Positions 9,695 to 23,343 of a DNA stretch of 64,000 bases are shown one piece after another. The notes beneath the pieces are model-generated. The model had not been told where the DNA came from, searched no databases, and saw nothing but the letters and a program-made list of their open reading frames with translations. The position numbers were made by a program, and so were the translations under genes. The number at the start of each line of letters is the position of its first letter. Within the stretch, counting starts at the first letter, position 1. The DNA is from Aphelenchoides besseyi (Eukaryota; Nematoda; Chromadorea; Rhabditida; Aphelenchoididae), in the NCBI GenBank assembly GCA_024699855.1, contig JAMPIQ010000002.1:11904001-11968000 (forward strand). The letters run 5' to 3'.

Positions 9695-12600
9695 TGCCGA
9701 GAATGTTGATAGAACGCACGTTTCTCTTATCACTCTTCTACATTTGCCATAAAACAAACAAAATTTTTGTTCAGCCCAAAGATACATTTACGATTTGAAA
9801 CAAATCACTAGCTAGTTGGTCGTTATCGGCTTCCGAAACTAATTTACGCTGTGAACGTTGCAAGAAGATTAATTCAAACAAATACATTTGCATTTTAAAG
9901 GCACATTGTTCAGTTGAAATTTCAATTCGTTAGAATGAACTGATCGTGTTAGTGGAGTTTTTAGTCTTTTGGCAGGTGAATTACATTTGTTGATAACACT
10001 CGGCTTACTGTGTTACGTAGGCGTGTCAAGGTCCACTCATCCGGAATAAGTTCCTAAGCAGTCTGCAAAGCTTTTATGCAGAGTAATACGAAACAGTTGA
10101 AAATGACAAGCGATAACCAGAAACCGAACACTTCTTTTCATTATACCACGCAGTCCGACCAAATATGCGTGTTCGAAGAAATCGTATCCCGAACACTTTT
10201 GACTAATAAACGCATAGACCGCCGACGAAAATCCGGTCACCAAAGCGACAAATCATATACTTCGAACTCGTTCACACGCGACCAACCTAAAGGTCGTGGC
10301 ATATTTTAGTTGTAGTTTAGAAAGTTCAATGGATTCGGTTTGTGCCATTTTGCAAATTGCCAACTGAACTCTATTTGTTGCATTCACGTATATTCGACTA
10401 AAATAATCTCTATAGGTTCGGTTTCTGATGTTGTAAACGATTTTTGTTCGATCGTTTCGTAATCGTGACGTTTAATGAGTTGCGAAAGAAGTCTGTTCCT
10501 AAAACGATCTTTGAGAGTTACGCCTCATTAAGATGTTAACTCAGCGATAGAACGGCTATTCATCATGTTCGTAGATAACAAACCATTTGCTCATTCAACT
10601 ACAAAACTATTCTTCGAACCATTCCACCCTCGCAAGTTAATGACGTTGAGACTGCGCGGTTCATTAGTTGAAAACAAGGCTTAGTTTTCGAATTGCTGGA
10701 ACGTTTAATTTAAAAACTTCGCCCACAAGTCTCTTAATCGTGCAGTTGAATAACAACATCGTACGGATGATAGGAGCTTCTCATTCAATACTTATTTGAT
10801 AATCCCACTAAAATACGACTTCCAGAACATGTATCGCTCAACTTTGTTTGTCATTTGACTAAGTTGATTACAAATATTAATTAAATATTCCACGCTTTTC
10901 AACTTCCGGCCTTTCATCCTTACTTTTCGATGTACTGTAGTGAAAAGCGACCATTTCATAATGCCGATCCTTCGTCGTCTCAGTTTCAGTTCGTTATCTC
11001 TTCATGATGCGTGTAGTTGGGAGATGTAGACATGATTCCTACAGGCGCCGTCATTCGAACGGCATCAAATTCCACCCTCTCGACTGCCTTCGTGGTGTTT
11101 GCTGTACTACGATCCGGTTCGGACCTTTGGACTCTAATATCAGCGTGTTGTTGAACTCATGTTCGTCACGCTTATAATGACATTTGAGTAAGCAGCGAGG
11201 ATATTTGCTAATCTCTTTCTTAATGACCAAACTTGCTTCCAAATCCTGAGCGGAACTCACGCCTACAAGTCTGGACAAGTGTATGAATGGTCCTCATCAT
11301 TGAAATTGCGGAAAGATCCTCGTCATTCGTTGAGTATTTACTTTGGCTATGCCGACCGGTTGAATTCTGACCGATGACTTCATTGTAACTCCCAAATGAC
11401 CGAACGTTAGCTGGACTCTAAATTTATCTTACGAGTTTGTCTCTCTTATTTCTATTTAAATCATTGACTTAAAATCTAACCGCCAAGTACTCACATGTGC
11501 GAGGGTTTTAAATCAAATTGCCGAATTTTTGATTTGCTCATTATGCTCTTGATAGTCGACTAGAAGCTGGAGACTTTCAATGAATCGGAAAATATGGCTA
11601 AATACGATATTTGATTGTGAATTGTAATGGGATAGTTATTGTTCAATCAAACTACTTACATTGTTTATACGCTTAGATCGACTGCCGATATTTTGTGATT
11701 TGAAGATTTTCGTGTACAAACATCCTTTGCTATATCTGAGCTAAAGAAATTACAAATTTATTGAAATTTCGGCCTTGTTCTTTGGAACTCCTTTTAGTAG
11801 AACTGGTGATTCGTTTGCATGAGACGAATTTGATTACTAAAACTGATAAATTGAACCTGTTGTTGGCCTTTGACTCTCGGATTAGGCAATTTGTGAGGAG
11901 TTTCAAAAAAGACCAAAAAACTGGTTGTACTGTACCGATCCGGATGTACAAAGCCAACTGCAAAAGACATACGCATAGTCCCATGGTTGTGAATGTTGCG
12001 GTAGCGATGAGATCTGACAGTTAAAATGTCTGGCGTACAAGACAATTTAGGCATCTATGAGCACATTGTTCGCGAATGTTCTCACGTTTTGCATTCTCGG
12101 GTGTTCTGCATCACACGATTTCGCTCCCACTCAGCTGGCATTGTTGATTTGTTCAACTGTACAGCAGTTTTGAAATTCACGTGCTTACCGCATCTGGCCA
12201 TGATTTTCGTACGAGTTGCGTGACCGGTTGACGTCGAATTTGAACTGCAGTAACTTCTGGACAATCAAGTTTGCGGACGTATAAAACCGGTGTGATTATT
12301 GAACTTCAGTTGTTTTCCACTAATAAGATTGACTGGATAGAAAGTTAGCTCGACATTTACGTAGACATCCATATATTAGTCTATTGTTTACTATTATTCT
12401 CCGTTTACGCTTCTTCGATTTTCCACCCTATACTTTTGGCTTGTGGTAGGTTCATGAGCCGTTTGAACTTGAAGAGTTATCGATTGCAAAAGAACATAAA
12501 TCATATGTGAAGTCCTATGTGTGCCATTGCAATCTATTTAGTGGGCAGCTTCCGGTCATAACCGCTGAAATGTTTGTATCTGAAACCTGTTAAAAGAAAC

Positions 12601-12960
12601 CAAATTTGTGCTTTTGTTCTTCACAAAAATGAACTTTAAATTTGTAAGTCTTCAGATCTCTTTCGATGTTTGTTTGTAATTGCTATCACGCCTTAAAATT
12701 GTTTTCAAACATCGCGTTGGTTTCTATGCTTCATTCTTATCTTAAACGGTATAAGCTCGAGATTCAGTACTGTAACAGCGTGCCTTTCCATTTCGTTGAC
12801 ATTTGGAAACTTTTAGGGTTACGAACATTGCAGTGTTGATCTCATTTTGTTAAAAGTTGCAATCGTTTTTTGATTACATTTTAACTTATTCTCACTAGCA
12901 TTCCACTATCTTGATCCTTGGTGTTCTACCTGAACCTGCACAGCAAACGAATCTCGCAAA
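9695..12960. other. Long intergenic stretch (3.3 kb), no gene recognised
   Basis: Both strands carry only short frames lacking family motifs and consistent splicing. Frames near 11002-11180 (+) and 11761-12024 (+) were inspected and not convincing. This may be regulatory DNA for the flanking genes, both of which point right. Confidence 0.5.
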
Positions 12961-13520
12961 ATGATCTGTCTTCAATTGTGGACCATCTGGAGTTTGCTCT
13001 TGGTATTATTGCTAAACTGTTGCGTGCAATCGACGGCCCAAATTATGGTGAGTAACTGGGCTTTGTGTTTCCTATCCAGATAATCTTTGGGGAAGTGAAA
13101 AGAACATCGTAGGTTGTGCTATAAACGGCCGATTAAGTTTCATTGCTATTAAAGATGTACATGACGAATTAATTCACTTGCATGATTAAGTTTGGTATTA
13201 CCAATCGTACAAAAGTTAGCAGTACGATTATTAGATTCTTCGATGTACTCAATATTTGAATTGCAATTGGAAACTGAATTTCCTTTTTTTATAGGGACAT
13301 CAGTTTGCAAAAGCATTCGACAAATTAGTCGAGTCCTTACGATAATGCATTTCAGGATGACGATCTTGTACTTTTACGACGTTTTCGGCGCGTACCATAT
13401 TACTCAGAACCGGTCTTCGGTTCGGTTGGCCCCCGACGAATGAATCGACTTAGCTTCTATTCGGCTGATTACACACCCACGCCTTGTCGTTGGAAACTCT
13501 GTGCCAGTATCTTGAATTAA
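12961..13520 (+). CDS. Candidate neuropeptide precursor with C-x4-C peptide, 83 residues
   Basis: Two exons in phase 0: 12961-13047 and 13356-13520 (308-bp intron with GTGAGT and TTTCAG ends). Exon 1 encodes a clear signal peptide (MICLQLWTIWSLLLVLLLN, then CCVQSTAQ). Exon 2 encodes a short propeptide rich in basic sites (LLRRFRRVPYYSEPVFG, then VGPRRMNRLSFYS) and ends PTPCRWKLCASILN. ATTAAA overlaps the stop. Length, signal peptide, dibasic sites and a single small disulfide loop at the C-terminus are typical of neuropeptide precursors. The CRWKLC loop recalls CNMamide-type peptides (C-x-F-K-I/L-C) and, more loosely, urotensin II, but no amidation glycine follows. The relation is inference; a secreted cysteine peptide of other function is possible. 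Confidence 0.6.
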
Positions 13521-14699
13521 AGTCAATATACTGTACGATTGTTATCGCTTTCTGTGCTATTGGATAACAAAACGATTTTGAGTATGACGATCTGTAAAGG
13601 AAAAATGATTCAAACTTCACTCTAAACCAAATTACACGAACTTTTTTTGTATTCGACTCTGGATGACTCGAGAGTTCAACATTTCTCTTTCGAAATTATA
13701 CGTCTTCAGTCTTGTTGACTTGTCTAATTACCTAAATATTGAGAGTTTGTTTGAAATGCACGATATTGATAAACATAGTTCTTGTACAAACTTTTTCATA
13801 GCAGCACTATCGATAAATTCTTCGTAGAACTCTGTTTGCAGTTTATTCGGTTGTCTTTTCCAAATTATGTTTCTGCTTGATTTGTTGGTTTTGTCGCTTA
13901 TTCGTCGGTGTAATATTAAACTGTTGTGTTATAGAATGAAAACAACTCGACGTCATTAAACTGAATCTAGTTAGTGTATAAAATCAAATATGTTCAAAAT
14001 CAATCTTTTGTTTGGAATACTAATAGAAACAAGCAATGGTTTGCACTTAACATCAAACCTTTAATGCTTTTATTCGGCTGGAAAGCGTCTAGAAGTTGAA
14101 GTCATCAGACAAACACTCTAGACGGAAAGGATGGATAAGAACCGATTCGATGGTGGAATAATAACCAGAATAAACTAAGTGCGTATTTAAACACGGTTTC
14201 TATAACAACGGGGGTTAATGTAAATCAAAGATGGATAATCGGATGACATCCGAGTGCTTTTCGCTTCTGCCTATGGTTCTACGAATGCACGTAAGACAAC
14301 GGATATACCTTACAGACCGCAATCATTAAAATGCCATGCATCAAGAAATAAAACACACACAAAACAAACATATTTCTAGTTCTTAAGCTTGTTTGCGAAA
14401 TAACATTATCAGCAACCGACGGCTACATGATCAAATCGATTATTTATTTCTAAATAAAAGGATTCTCAAAGTATTAGCACACAAGCTTTGATAGTTAAAG
14501 GTAAGTAATGATACCTTTGTTAAGGAATATATCTAAGAGCAAAGTAAACTAGTTTCGTAAAACGTCTCCGAATTCTTAACCCCAGTCAATTCGCTTTTTA
14601 ACACTCCGCAAAAAAGTAAGTTATTGTTTGAGAAGACACAGTAAACGAAGTGTGGGTTTTATTCGAAATTTGACGCGTGTATTTTGCTTTACAAATCAC
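13521..14699. other. Intergenic, no gene recognised
   Basis: AT-rich sequence between the peptide precursor and the ankyrin gene. No coding exon or repeat was recognised. Confidence 0.5.
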
Positions 14700-17600
14700 A
14701 TGCGCAGTCGAACATCAACACTTGACGATGTTGATAGATGGATAGAAGAAGGTGATGTGGCCAAACTAGAGTCGTTGTTACTTCAAGGTAAAAGCAAATT
14801 GAACATTAATTAATAGACCTTTTGTTAAGGAAAGTCATATGCCTTGAAAGGTCGAACTGCTACGGATGCAAAGGTCATTTCATTTTTAAGAAACGTTCAA
14901 ACTTATAAGGTAGGCATTTGATGAGAAAATACTGTTCACTTCTAACTTATGTTGATTGAATTGCTCATTTAAGAGAAATGTCGAGCTTCTATTGGAAGCC
15001 ATTTGTACGACTGGTGACCAAAAAGTTGTTAGAGATTTGATGAACTACAAGAAGTGCATACTTAGTTTACATCCATTCACGTTGGCATCAACAATACATT
15101 TGGCGGTTATACACAATTCTTTCAATATTCTGCAAATTCTATTAGAACATCCGCTGGCACCGATAAACTCAAGAGATATAGTAAGTTTTCTTTTTGACAA
15201 GCGAATCTGTCGATTGTAACGGTGCAGCTAAAGTGATGCTTTTTGACGTCGTTAATGTTCTTAACGATCAATAAATCTATTCTTTTAATCCGTTTACTGC
15301 CAAAACGGAACTTGCATTGTTTTCTAATTTTCTTCTTGGAATTTGATTGGTTGTAGGTCTCACTCTAATCGTTGTGTGTGTTCATGAACGTACACATTTT
15401 TACGGATTATGTATCGACGATTAAGGGGGGTGGACTTGAAGAGATGGGACAAGTGAAGAAGCCTAATGAGATCCCGGCCTTTTGATAACCTTATTCTTTT
15501 ATTCACATTTGTTGCTCGACATTCAGCGTTTAGGAAAATCGGACTCCGCTTCATTACGCTGCTATATTAAACGACGACGAGTGTTACGATTTGCTGGTTA
15601 GTCGGGGCGCGAGCGTTATGGCCTTAGATTTCGAGTCCTTGACACCAAGCGCATTGCATCGTATACTGAAGCTACTAGACATGGGCCAAATACGTGGACT
15701 GAATCGCTGTGTGTGTTCCTTTACTTTCATTAAATATCTATCACTTAGATCCAATTATTCCTGGAGACGAAATTGATCGTCTGATTGGAGATCGTAACGA
15801 GACTGTGCTCCAACAAATAGTTCTGAATGGCGAGTATTCAAAAATTGAAAATCGAATATTTCCACCCCACAGTCGAGATCTATCTCGTACGTTGATGAAC
15901 TTAAACGTAAGATTGTCAATGGAAGCTTAATAGTCTAGACATTGCAGATGCGTGCTCAAGCCGTGCATCAGGCGGTTTTCGATGATGATTTTCTACTCTT
16001 AAAACAGCTCATCGATTGTGAAGAGATCGCAAGTTGTCGTGACCACTATGGTCGCACTCCTTTACACGTTAGTGTGCTCTTGGGCCGTGACAATATCGTG
16101 CGTTATCTGCTTCTGCTCTTTCCAAAATGTGTTGATATACTTGACAAGGTGAGTTGTTGGGAAATTCGAATGGCGTCATTGCGGAAGTAGGCTAAATCGA
16201 CGCTTAACTGAAGACACACAAACCCGATTCTAAGCCGCAGTCTTTGGCGTCTATCTTTTGTTTGAGCACCAAAAGAAACACAACTGACGGTCAAAAAAGA
16301 TTTCTCCAGACACTGAAAAGTTAAAGTTTACATTAGACAGATGAGTTTTGCTATTGAAACCAAACAAATCGGTGATACGTTCCTTATGCAAGACCATCAG
16401 ACGCTTAAAATCAAATAAAAGGCTAAATTTTTTTGTTAAAATCAAAATTCTCACTCGCAGAAGTTACTCAATGGCCCTTATATTACGTGGTTGTTTTTTG
16501 TGGTTTCCATGACATTAAACATGACACAATGACGAAGAAGATACTTCTTAACAAGGTATTCAAAGATTGTGGGCATTCGTTTAACAACAGTGTTGTAAGG
16601 TGACTCGAAATGAAGAAAGTTCAAAGTTTTCGAAAATTGTCGACGAGTCACTTCTGTCACTGATCCGTCACTTTCGTTGACCTCATATATCTCTGATGCA
16701 TATTCTACAGTGAGTTTTCAGGAGGGACGAAGTGCCTTTTACTATGCCAGCGGTATAGAGGATCTCAACCAACGAGAACTTATGATCGAGTTGTTGCGCA
16801 AGGCTGGAGCCAACGAGTTTTTGGGTTCAGATGTTGGAAATAATGTAAGTCATTTGTTAATTGATTTCCCAAACTCCTCCTTTTTTATATCACTTATGGG
16901 CTTCTGTTAGCCGATTTAACGGCAAGATAGCTAAACGGCTTTCGTAAGTCGTCGATCTGTTCAAAGTTTAAATTCCTCGTACAACAACGTTGTTCGCATT
17001 CACTTCTACGTCCATCTATATCATTATGTCTCCGGCCGTCCAATATGTTAAATTACAGCGTGCAGTTTAGTCAACACAATTGAGGCCTTTAACACGCGGC
17101 TAATTTTACGAATCTCGAACAACAAGTCTGGCAATTTTGTTGCCTGTACGAATTCGTTTTGTAAAGTTAGTTATATATCGCTAGATTACCTATTAATCGA
17201 CTGAGTAGAATGGTAATTTTGAATTAAAGCTTTCGGTTTTCTGGAGACATCAACTTACAACAATTTGAGCGTGAATTATGCCATTCGAAAGGGTCAGCAA
17301 AATAATTGAGAGTGTGGGCTGTCCCTGGGGTTCACAAGAGGGTGTTTTCCGGTTCTGAAGTTGCAGTGTACATTTAGCTTACGGTTCAGAAATCGCAGGA
17401 CCAAAGACGAACTTCGGACAACATTCGAAATATGCTTGCAGCCAATTCGAGAAATTCGGTGAGCGAAGAAATGTTTGGTTAGTTTTCTGCTTTCAATTCC
17501 CACAACAAATTTAAAGATTTTCTTTAGCTTCAGATGATGACGAGCAGGTCGATAGTGACATTGAACAGCGAATACTGGCAATCAACTTTGACGAGAAACT

Positions 17601-20600
17601 CTACCGTGAACTAGAGAATCTACAGTTCGAAGGCAAAAACGATGAGATTTGGAAGGTCGTTAAAAAGCATCTTGGTAACGAGAAGCTTATTCGTTACGTT
17701 TACGCATACCGTCAAATACAAGTGCGTTTCCAAGACTCAAAAAGGGGATTATTGAATTAAATACGAGGGTTTTAGAATCGATTGAACGCCGCCATCCAAG
17801 CCGTAAACGAAAACGAACTTAAGAAGTTGAAGTCATTGCTCGATCTGGAGCTCGTTCAAACACGCGATTATCGAGGTATTCGTTCAGGTGAGATCAATGA
17901 CGACAACGCACTTTTAGGTTTAACCGTGCTGCACATGGCCGTTCTGAAAGAACGTCATGAAATTGTCGAACACATCGCAAGAACATATCCAAAACAACTC
18001 GACATCACCGATCACGTATTTTATCATAAGAATTTCAAATAAATTCCAGTTTTTAGCAAGGTCGTTCTGCCGCCCATTACGCCGCTGTTCAACAGAACGC
18101 GATCTACGATACACTCGTCGATGCCGGTGCAAACGTAAATTTTGTGGATAAGGTAAGAAATTATGTTGTCGTAGTAGCAGGAATGATAAAGTCGAGTATT
18201 TGTTTTTTTTAAATGTCAAATTGAATTTAGACGGGACACACTGCCAGTCGATATCGTGCAAATCCCGATCCGAACATACGACCAGCATCACCATCTCAAA
18301 ACACTATGACAAACTCCGCAATGCTCAAGCATCCATCGTTAGACGATACGACACATGATTCTGGTGATACTAACACATACATTTTTAGCTTACAAAACTT
18401 TTTAGATGCACCGAATGAAGAAAAGATTGAACGCTGGTTGGCCGTCGGCGATGTTCAAAATTTGGAACAATTGGTTTTGGATGGTCGCTCGTATCTTCTT
18501 ATGGATAAAACGTCCATAAATTTAAGTTCAACCGAGTTCCTTGAGGGTTTGACTCAATATCAGGTTGAATTGTTTCTGTCTAATGATTTCAAGCTGCTAA
18601 CTTTTAGGCAAAAATAGACGCAATTCATAAGGCAGTTGAAGAGGGTGATGTTCGACGAGTCAAATCGCTTATCGATCGTCCTCAATTGTCCACTGCACGT
18701 GACCGCAACGGTAATTGTTGTCAAAATTTAATCTAAATTTGTTGGCTTTAAGGTATGACGCCACTTCATAAGGCTCTTTTATACGGTCAAACCAACACTG
18801 TACGTTATTTGTTGGCAAAGTACCCGCATTCTGTGAACAGCACCGACCACGTAAGACAACTTCTAACATTGAAAACAAGTTTACTTTTAGGCTGGGAGAA
18901 CCGCATTGCGTATGATTGTTTCTTTTAAAGTTTCAATTTTTATGTTTCTTTTGTAGATTATGCAGCTGCTGATCCAAACGGCGAACATATGATCAAAGTG
19001 CTGCAAAAATCGGGTGGTGATGCGTTCATCGAAGATAAAGTAAGCATTAAGTGCATTCAACGGCAAATTTAAGAGATTTGAATCTATGCAACCTGTTTTA
19101 GTATGGGCATACGCCCTTCTACTATCGTACTCATGGAAAACGTTTGAATATACGAACATTGAAAGACAACGCTGTAATTAACCAACTAATCTCCGGACAA
19201 TTAAATCGGCCGCTTCTTCAAGGTAAACACAAATTCGACACTAATAGAAACTTTTACTGTTCTAGATCTCGAAGAAGATATTTCGGATTGGATTCATACG
19301 GGAAATGTGGGCAAATTGGAAGAACTCGTATTGAACGGTTATGCTGATCTGCTGCTTGGACGAACTCATCAAGTGGACGATGCCGATGCAATTGGTTTTT
19401 TAGAAGTTCTTCCGCAATATCAAGCAAAAATCCAAGCAATACACAAAGCAATTGAACAAGGAAATTTACGAGCTGTAAAGTTGTTGACAGACCGAAAGAA
19501 ATTGGCTCTTTGTCGTGATGGTCGCGGTCTTGCTCCTCTACACAAAGCAATAGTTTTTGGTCGGACAGATGTTGCTAAATACCTTATTCGAAATTATCCT
19601 CAATCAGTCAATGCAATGGATCAGGTATATTAACTTGATGTGTATAACCTAGTTTTTAGAACAAACGCACACCTCTTCATTACGCCGCGGCTCTTCGCGA
19701 TGGTGGTTACTTGTACAAATTGATGCGAAAAGCAGGAGCCGATCCAAATGTCTTTGATTGTGTAATTGAATAGAACAAAATCAGAGATTAGAACAACTTT
19801 TACAGAACGGTCGTCCTGCGAAGTACTATCTGAGATATCCGGGTGAAATCAATTTGGAACGAATGCGTTTAGACACCAAACAAGCCTTAAAACAGGTTTT
19901 GCACAATCGAGTAGCACCGAGTTATTTGGAGACAAAGTGGGTCCAAACATTTTTATCTTTGATTTGTTCATTTTCAGTATCCAACAATGGTTACGTGAAG
20001 GGAATTTGGCTAAATTGGACCAATTAGTTCTCTCGGGCTGCGGAGATTTGCTATTGGAAAAGAAGACCAACAATACAGAAGCATCGACATTCGTCACCGA
20101 GCTCCCTAATCTCTTGGTAATATGTTCGTGTATAATTCTAAAAAATGCTACAATATATGGATTAGTGGCATTTGTCATTGGCTTCTGAATTAGAAAACGG
20201 ATTCCATGAGCTCGAAATCTGTTCGTTAACGGAATTAATTTCTAATTTGAGAACGTTGACGCAAATGCTTTTTGGCTTATTGAACCGAATCAGAAACAAA
20301 ATGCTCGAGACGTTAATCTCTTGAGAATCGAAAACCACTTCATGAAAAGTTTTTGTTTCGTTAAATGACGTTTCTTTGTTCAAAACGCCGCTAATTGATA
20401 ATATGGACAGTTCGGTCCGTGAATTGTTCTTTGCCTTTGAAGTCGAGTCATCTTGACGCATAGACTCGGTATTCAGCTATGGATCAAGAGAGTTCAACCA
20501 AGTCTACTCTTTTCAAGTCGGCAAATGTATTGCGAGAAGAGAGCGGCAACTTTCCTTCCGCTTTTTTGCGGTTCAATTTACTTTCCGCAACTTTCAAAAC

Positions 20601-21825
20601 GAGCGCTCGGTAGAGGACGAGCGATAATGGCCCTCCACTGCATTGTCTTCTTCGCCACTTGTAAGATGTCGGGCAGAGCGGTAAATTGCAGGAATCGGAC
20701 GATAAAGTTGAGGTAAAACGAACGGACGGCGGTATTGTGCGATCCCTAATTAGTAAGAAAGATTCGCGCACACCGATCTCGGAATGCTTTCAATTCCTCT
20801 CTTTGATCCACGTCCTCGAGTTTTCATGGTCAAAATTTCTCATTAAGTTCCACCAACTTTCAACAAATTCAAACAGCAAATCTAACTGTAAACATGACAT
20901 GAAAATTTAATGTTGGGAAGCATCGTATAACATCGAATTTTAGACCACGATCGAGCGTATTCATCGAGCAACAAAAGAAGGTGATGCTGAGACTGTACGC
21001 CAATTGATGACTACGAAACGATTGGCTCTAGCTCGAGATCGACATGGTTGTACGCCGCTTCATACCGCTATCATCTACGAACAATCCGAAATCATTCGTT
21101 TCATCGCCGCACAGTTTCCATCGGTTTTGAATGCTCCCGATTATGTGAGTTCACTTGGTTTTTGTTTATGATGCGATTAATAGAACAAACGAACGGCAAT
21201 GCACTATGCGGCGGCGGCTCGAGATGGTGGTCACTATTTGAAAATATTGGGCAAGGCCGGTGCTGATTCAATGGCCGTGGACAACGTGAGCAATTCAATT
21301 TAAGAAAGGTAGTAATCTAAATTTAGGAAGGTCGAACTCCCGATTATTATCGTCGTAATGCTGTTTTTGACTTGAAATTGTTAAAGGAACGAGACGATGA
21401 CTTCGATGTTCTTCACGAGCAATTAGCCGACGATGCGCCGGCCGTTGATTCGCCGCCTAGTCCCGAGTCAGTCTCGATGGAAAGGTTATCATATTGAAAC
21501 TTTATTTGTATTACTTTCATTTTACAGTTCGGGATTGGAATCAGATCGTCGAGAGAATTTGCAACATGTCGACACGGAAATGGAGTTGGATGCTGATGAG
21601 CCGGAAGACGAGATCGACGAAGAGGAGGTTGCCGATCGTCATCGATTTGAACGATTGCTTCAAGAGAAAATGGACATTCCTACTTCCGATAATGGTCTTT
21701 ATTTGGCGCGAACTGTTGCTCCCGTACTTACAAAAGCATTAGCTGAGGTTTTACTGCGGCGTCCCGCGGACCCAATCGATTTCATTTCTGATTGGTTGTT
21801 ACGCTACAACGGCAAAGACAACTAA
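14700..21825 (+). CDS. Long ankyrin-repeat protein with C-terminal DPY-30 motif
   Basis: Many exons on plus form one protein of repeated ankyrin modules. Each module starts with a helix pair (DRWIEEGDVAKLESLLLQG at 14722, ERWLAVGDVQNLEQLVLDG at 18430, DWIHTGNVGKLEELVLNG at 19286, QQWLREGNLAKLDQLVLSG at 19982), passes through IHKAIEQGNLRAVKLL, and then has ankyrin repeats such as GLAPLHKAIVFGRTDVAKYL and KRTPLHYAAALRDGGYLYKL. After the last module comes an acidic stretch (ELDADEPEDEIDEEEV), and the C-terminus reads GLYLARTVAPVLTKALAEVL followed by RPADPIDFISDWLL. That is a DPY-30 dimerisation motif, which docks onto amphipathic helices in methyltransferase and axonemal complexes. Joining of the first modules (15535-17600) is less certain. 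The start at 14700 may be an internal exon. Confidence 0.75.
18405..21440 (+). repeat. Three tandem copies of a ~250-residue ankyrin module within one gene
   Basis: Module one about 18405-19225, two about 19265-19960, three about 19977-21440. Each carries the same ordered blocks: a W-containing helix with GD/GN, a LVLxG block, QYQAKI (lost in the third), IHKA, an RDxxGxxPLH ankyrin repeat, a GRT/KRT-LHYAA repeat, and a YYR-like block near the end. More diverged earlier copies lie upstream (14710-18300). The pattern shows repeated duplication of the same multi-exon unit. Confidence 0.7.
20117..20943. other. Oversized intron in the ankyrin gene
   Basis: At 827 bp this intron is more than ten times the usual size in the window. 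It contains a plus-strand frame from an ATG at 20479 (MDQESSTKSTLFKSANVLRE) and an overlapping 95-codon minus frame. No family is recognised and no splicing model works cleanly, so these are recorded as possible nested coding sequence or an old insertion. Confidence 0.35.
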
Positions 21826-22146
21826 AATCAAATTCATTGTAAAAAAATTTCTTATTTTGGTTATTGGGCATTTAGTCTTCGATTAACACACCGATTTTCG
21901 TTATACGTACTTACAACTAGCAACTTAATAGCTATTGAAAGATCTTCTTTTTCAAGTTATAATTGTCTTTTATTAGATGTAAGACCGTTAATGAAGTTAT
22001 TAAAACTGAACATCTGACAAGGCATAAAATGAAAGGCAGAAATCGGATATGAACAGCGCTAGCGAAATTGGTTTGCGAGTGCAAGTAGAAATATGAAAAA
22101 AAGAAGCGGATACAGTGCGTCTCGGTGGGATAACCAAGCCATCAGT
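21826..22146. other. Convergent 3' flanks, no gene
   Basis: Separates the ankyrin gene (plus) from ovo (minus). Holds AT-rich 3' flank sequence only. Confidence 0.5.

Positions 22147-23343
<1,197 letters not shown>

Noticed and set aside
14628..14699. Upstream extension of the first ankyrin exon
   Set aside because: In-frame residues before 14700 do not resemble the module, and an acceptor-like CAG lies right after the ATG, so the earlier bases may be intron or UTR.
16915..16985. tRNA-like stretch (GATAGCTAAACGG ... TTTAAATTCC) in an intron of the ankyrin gene
   Set aside because: A and B box similarity is weak and the acceptor and anticodon stems do not pair convincingly.
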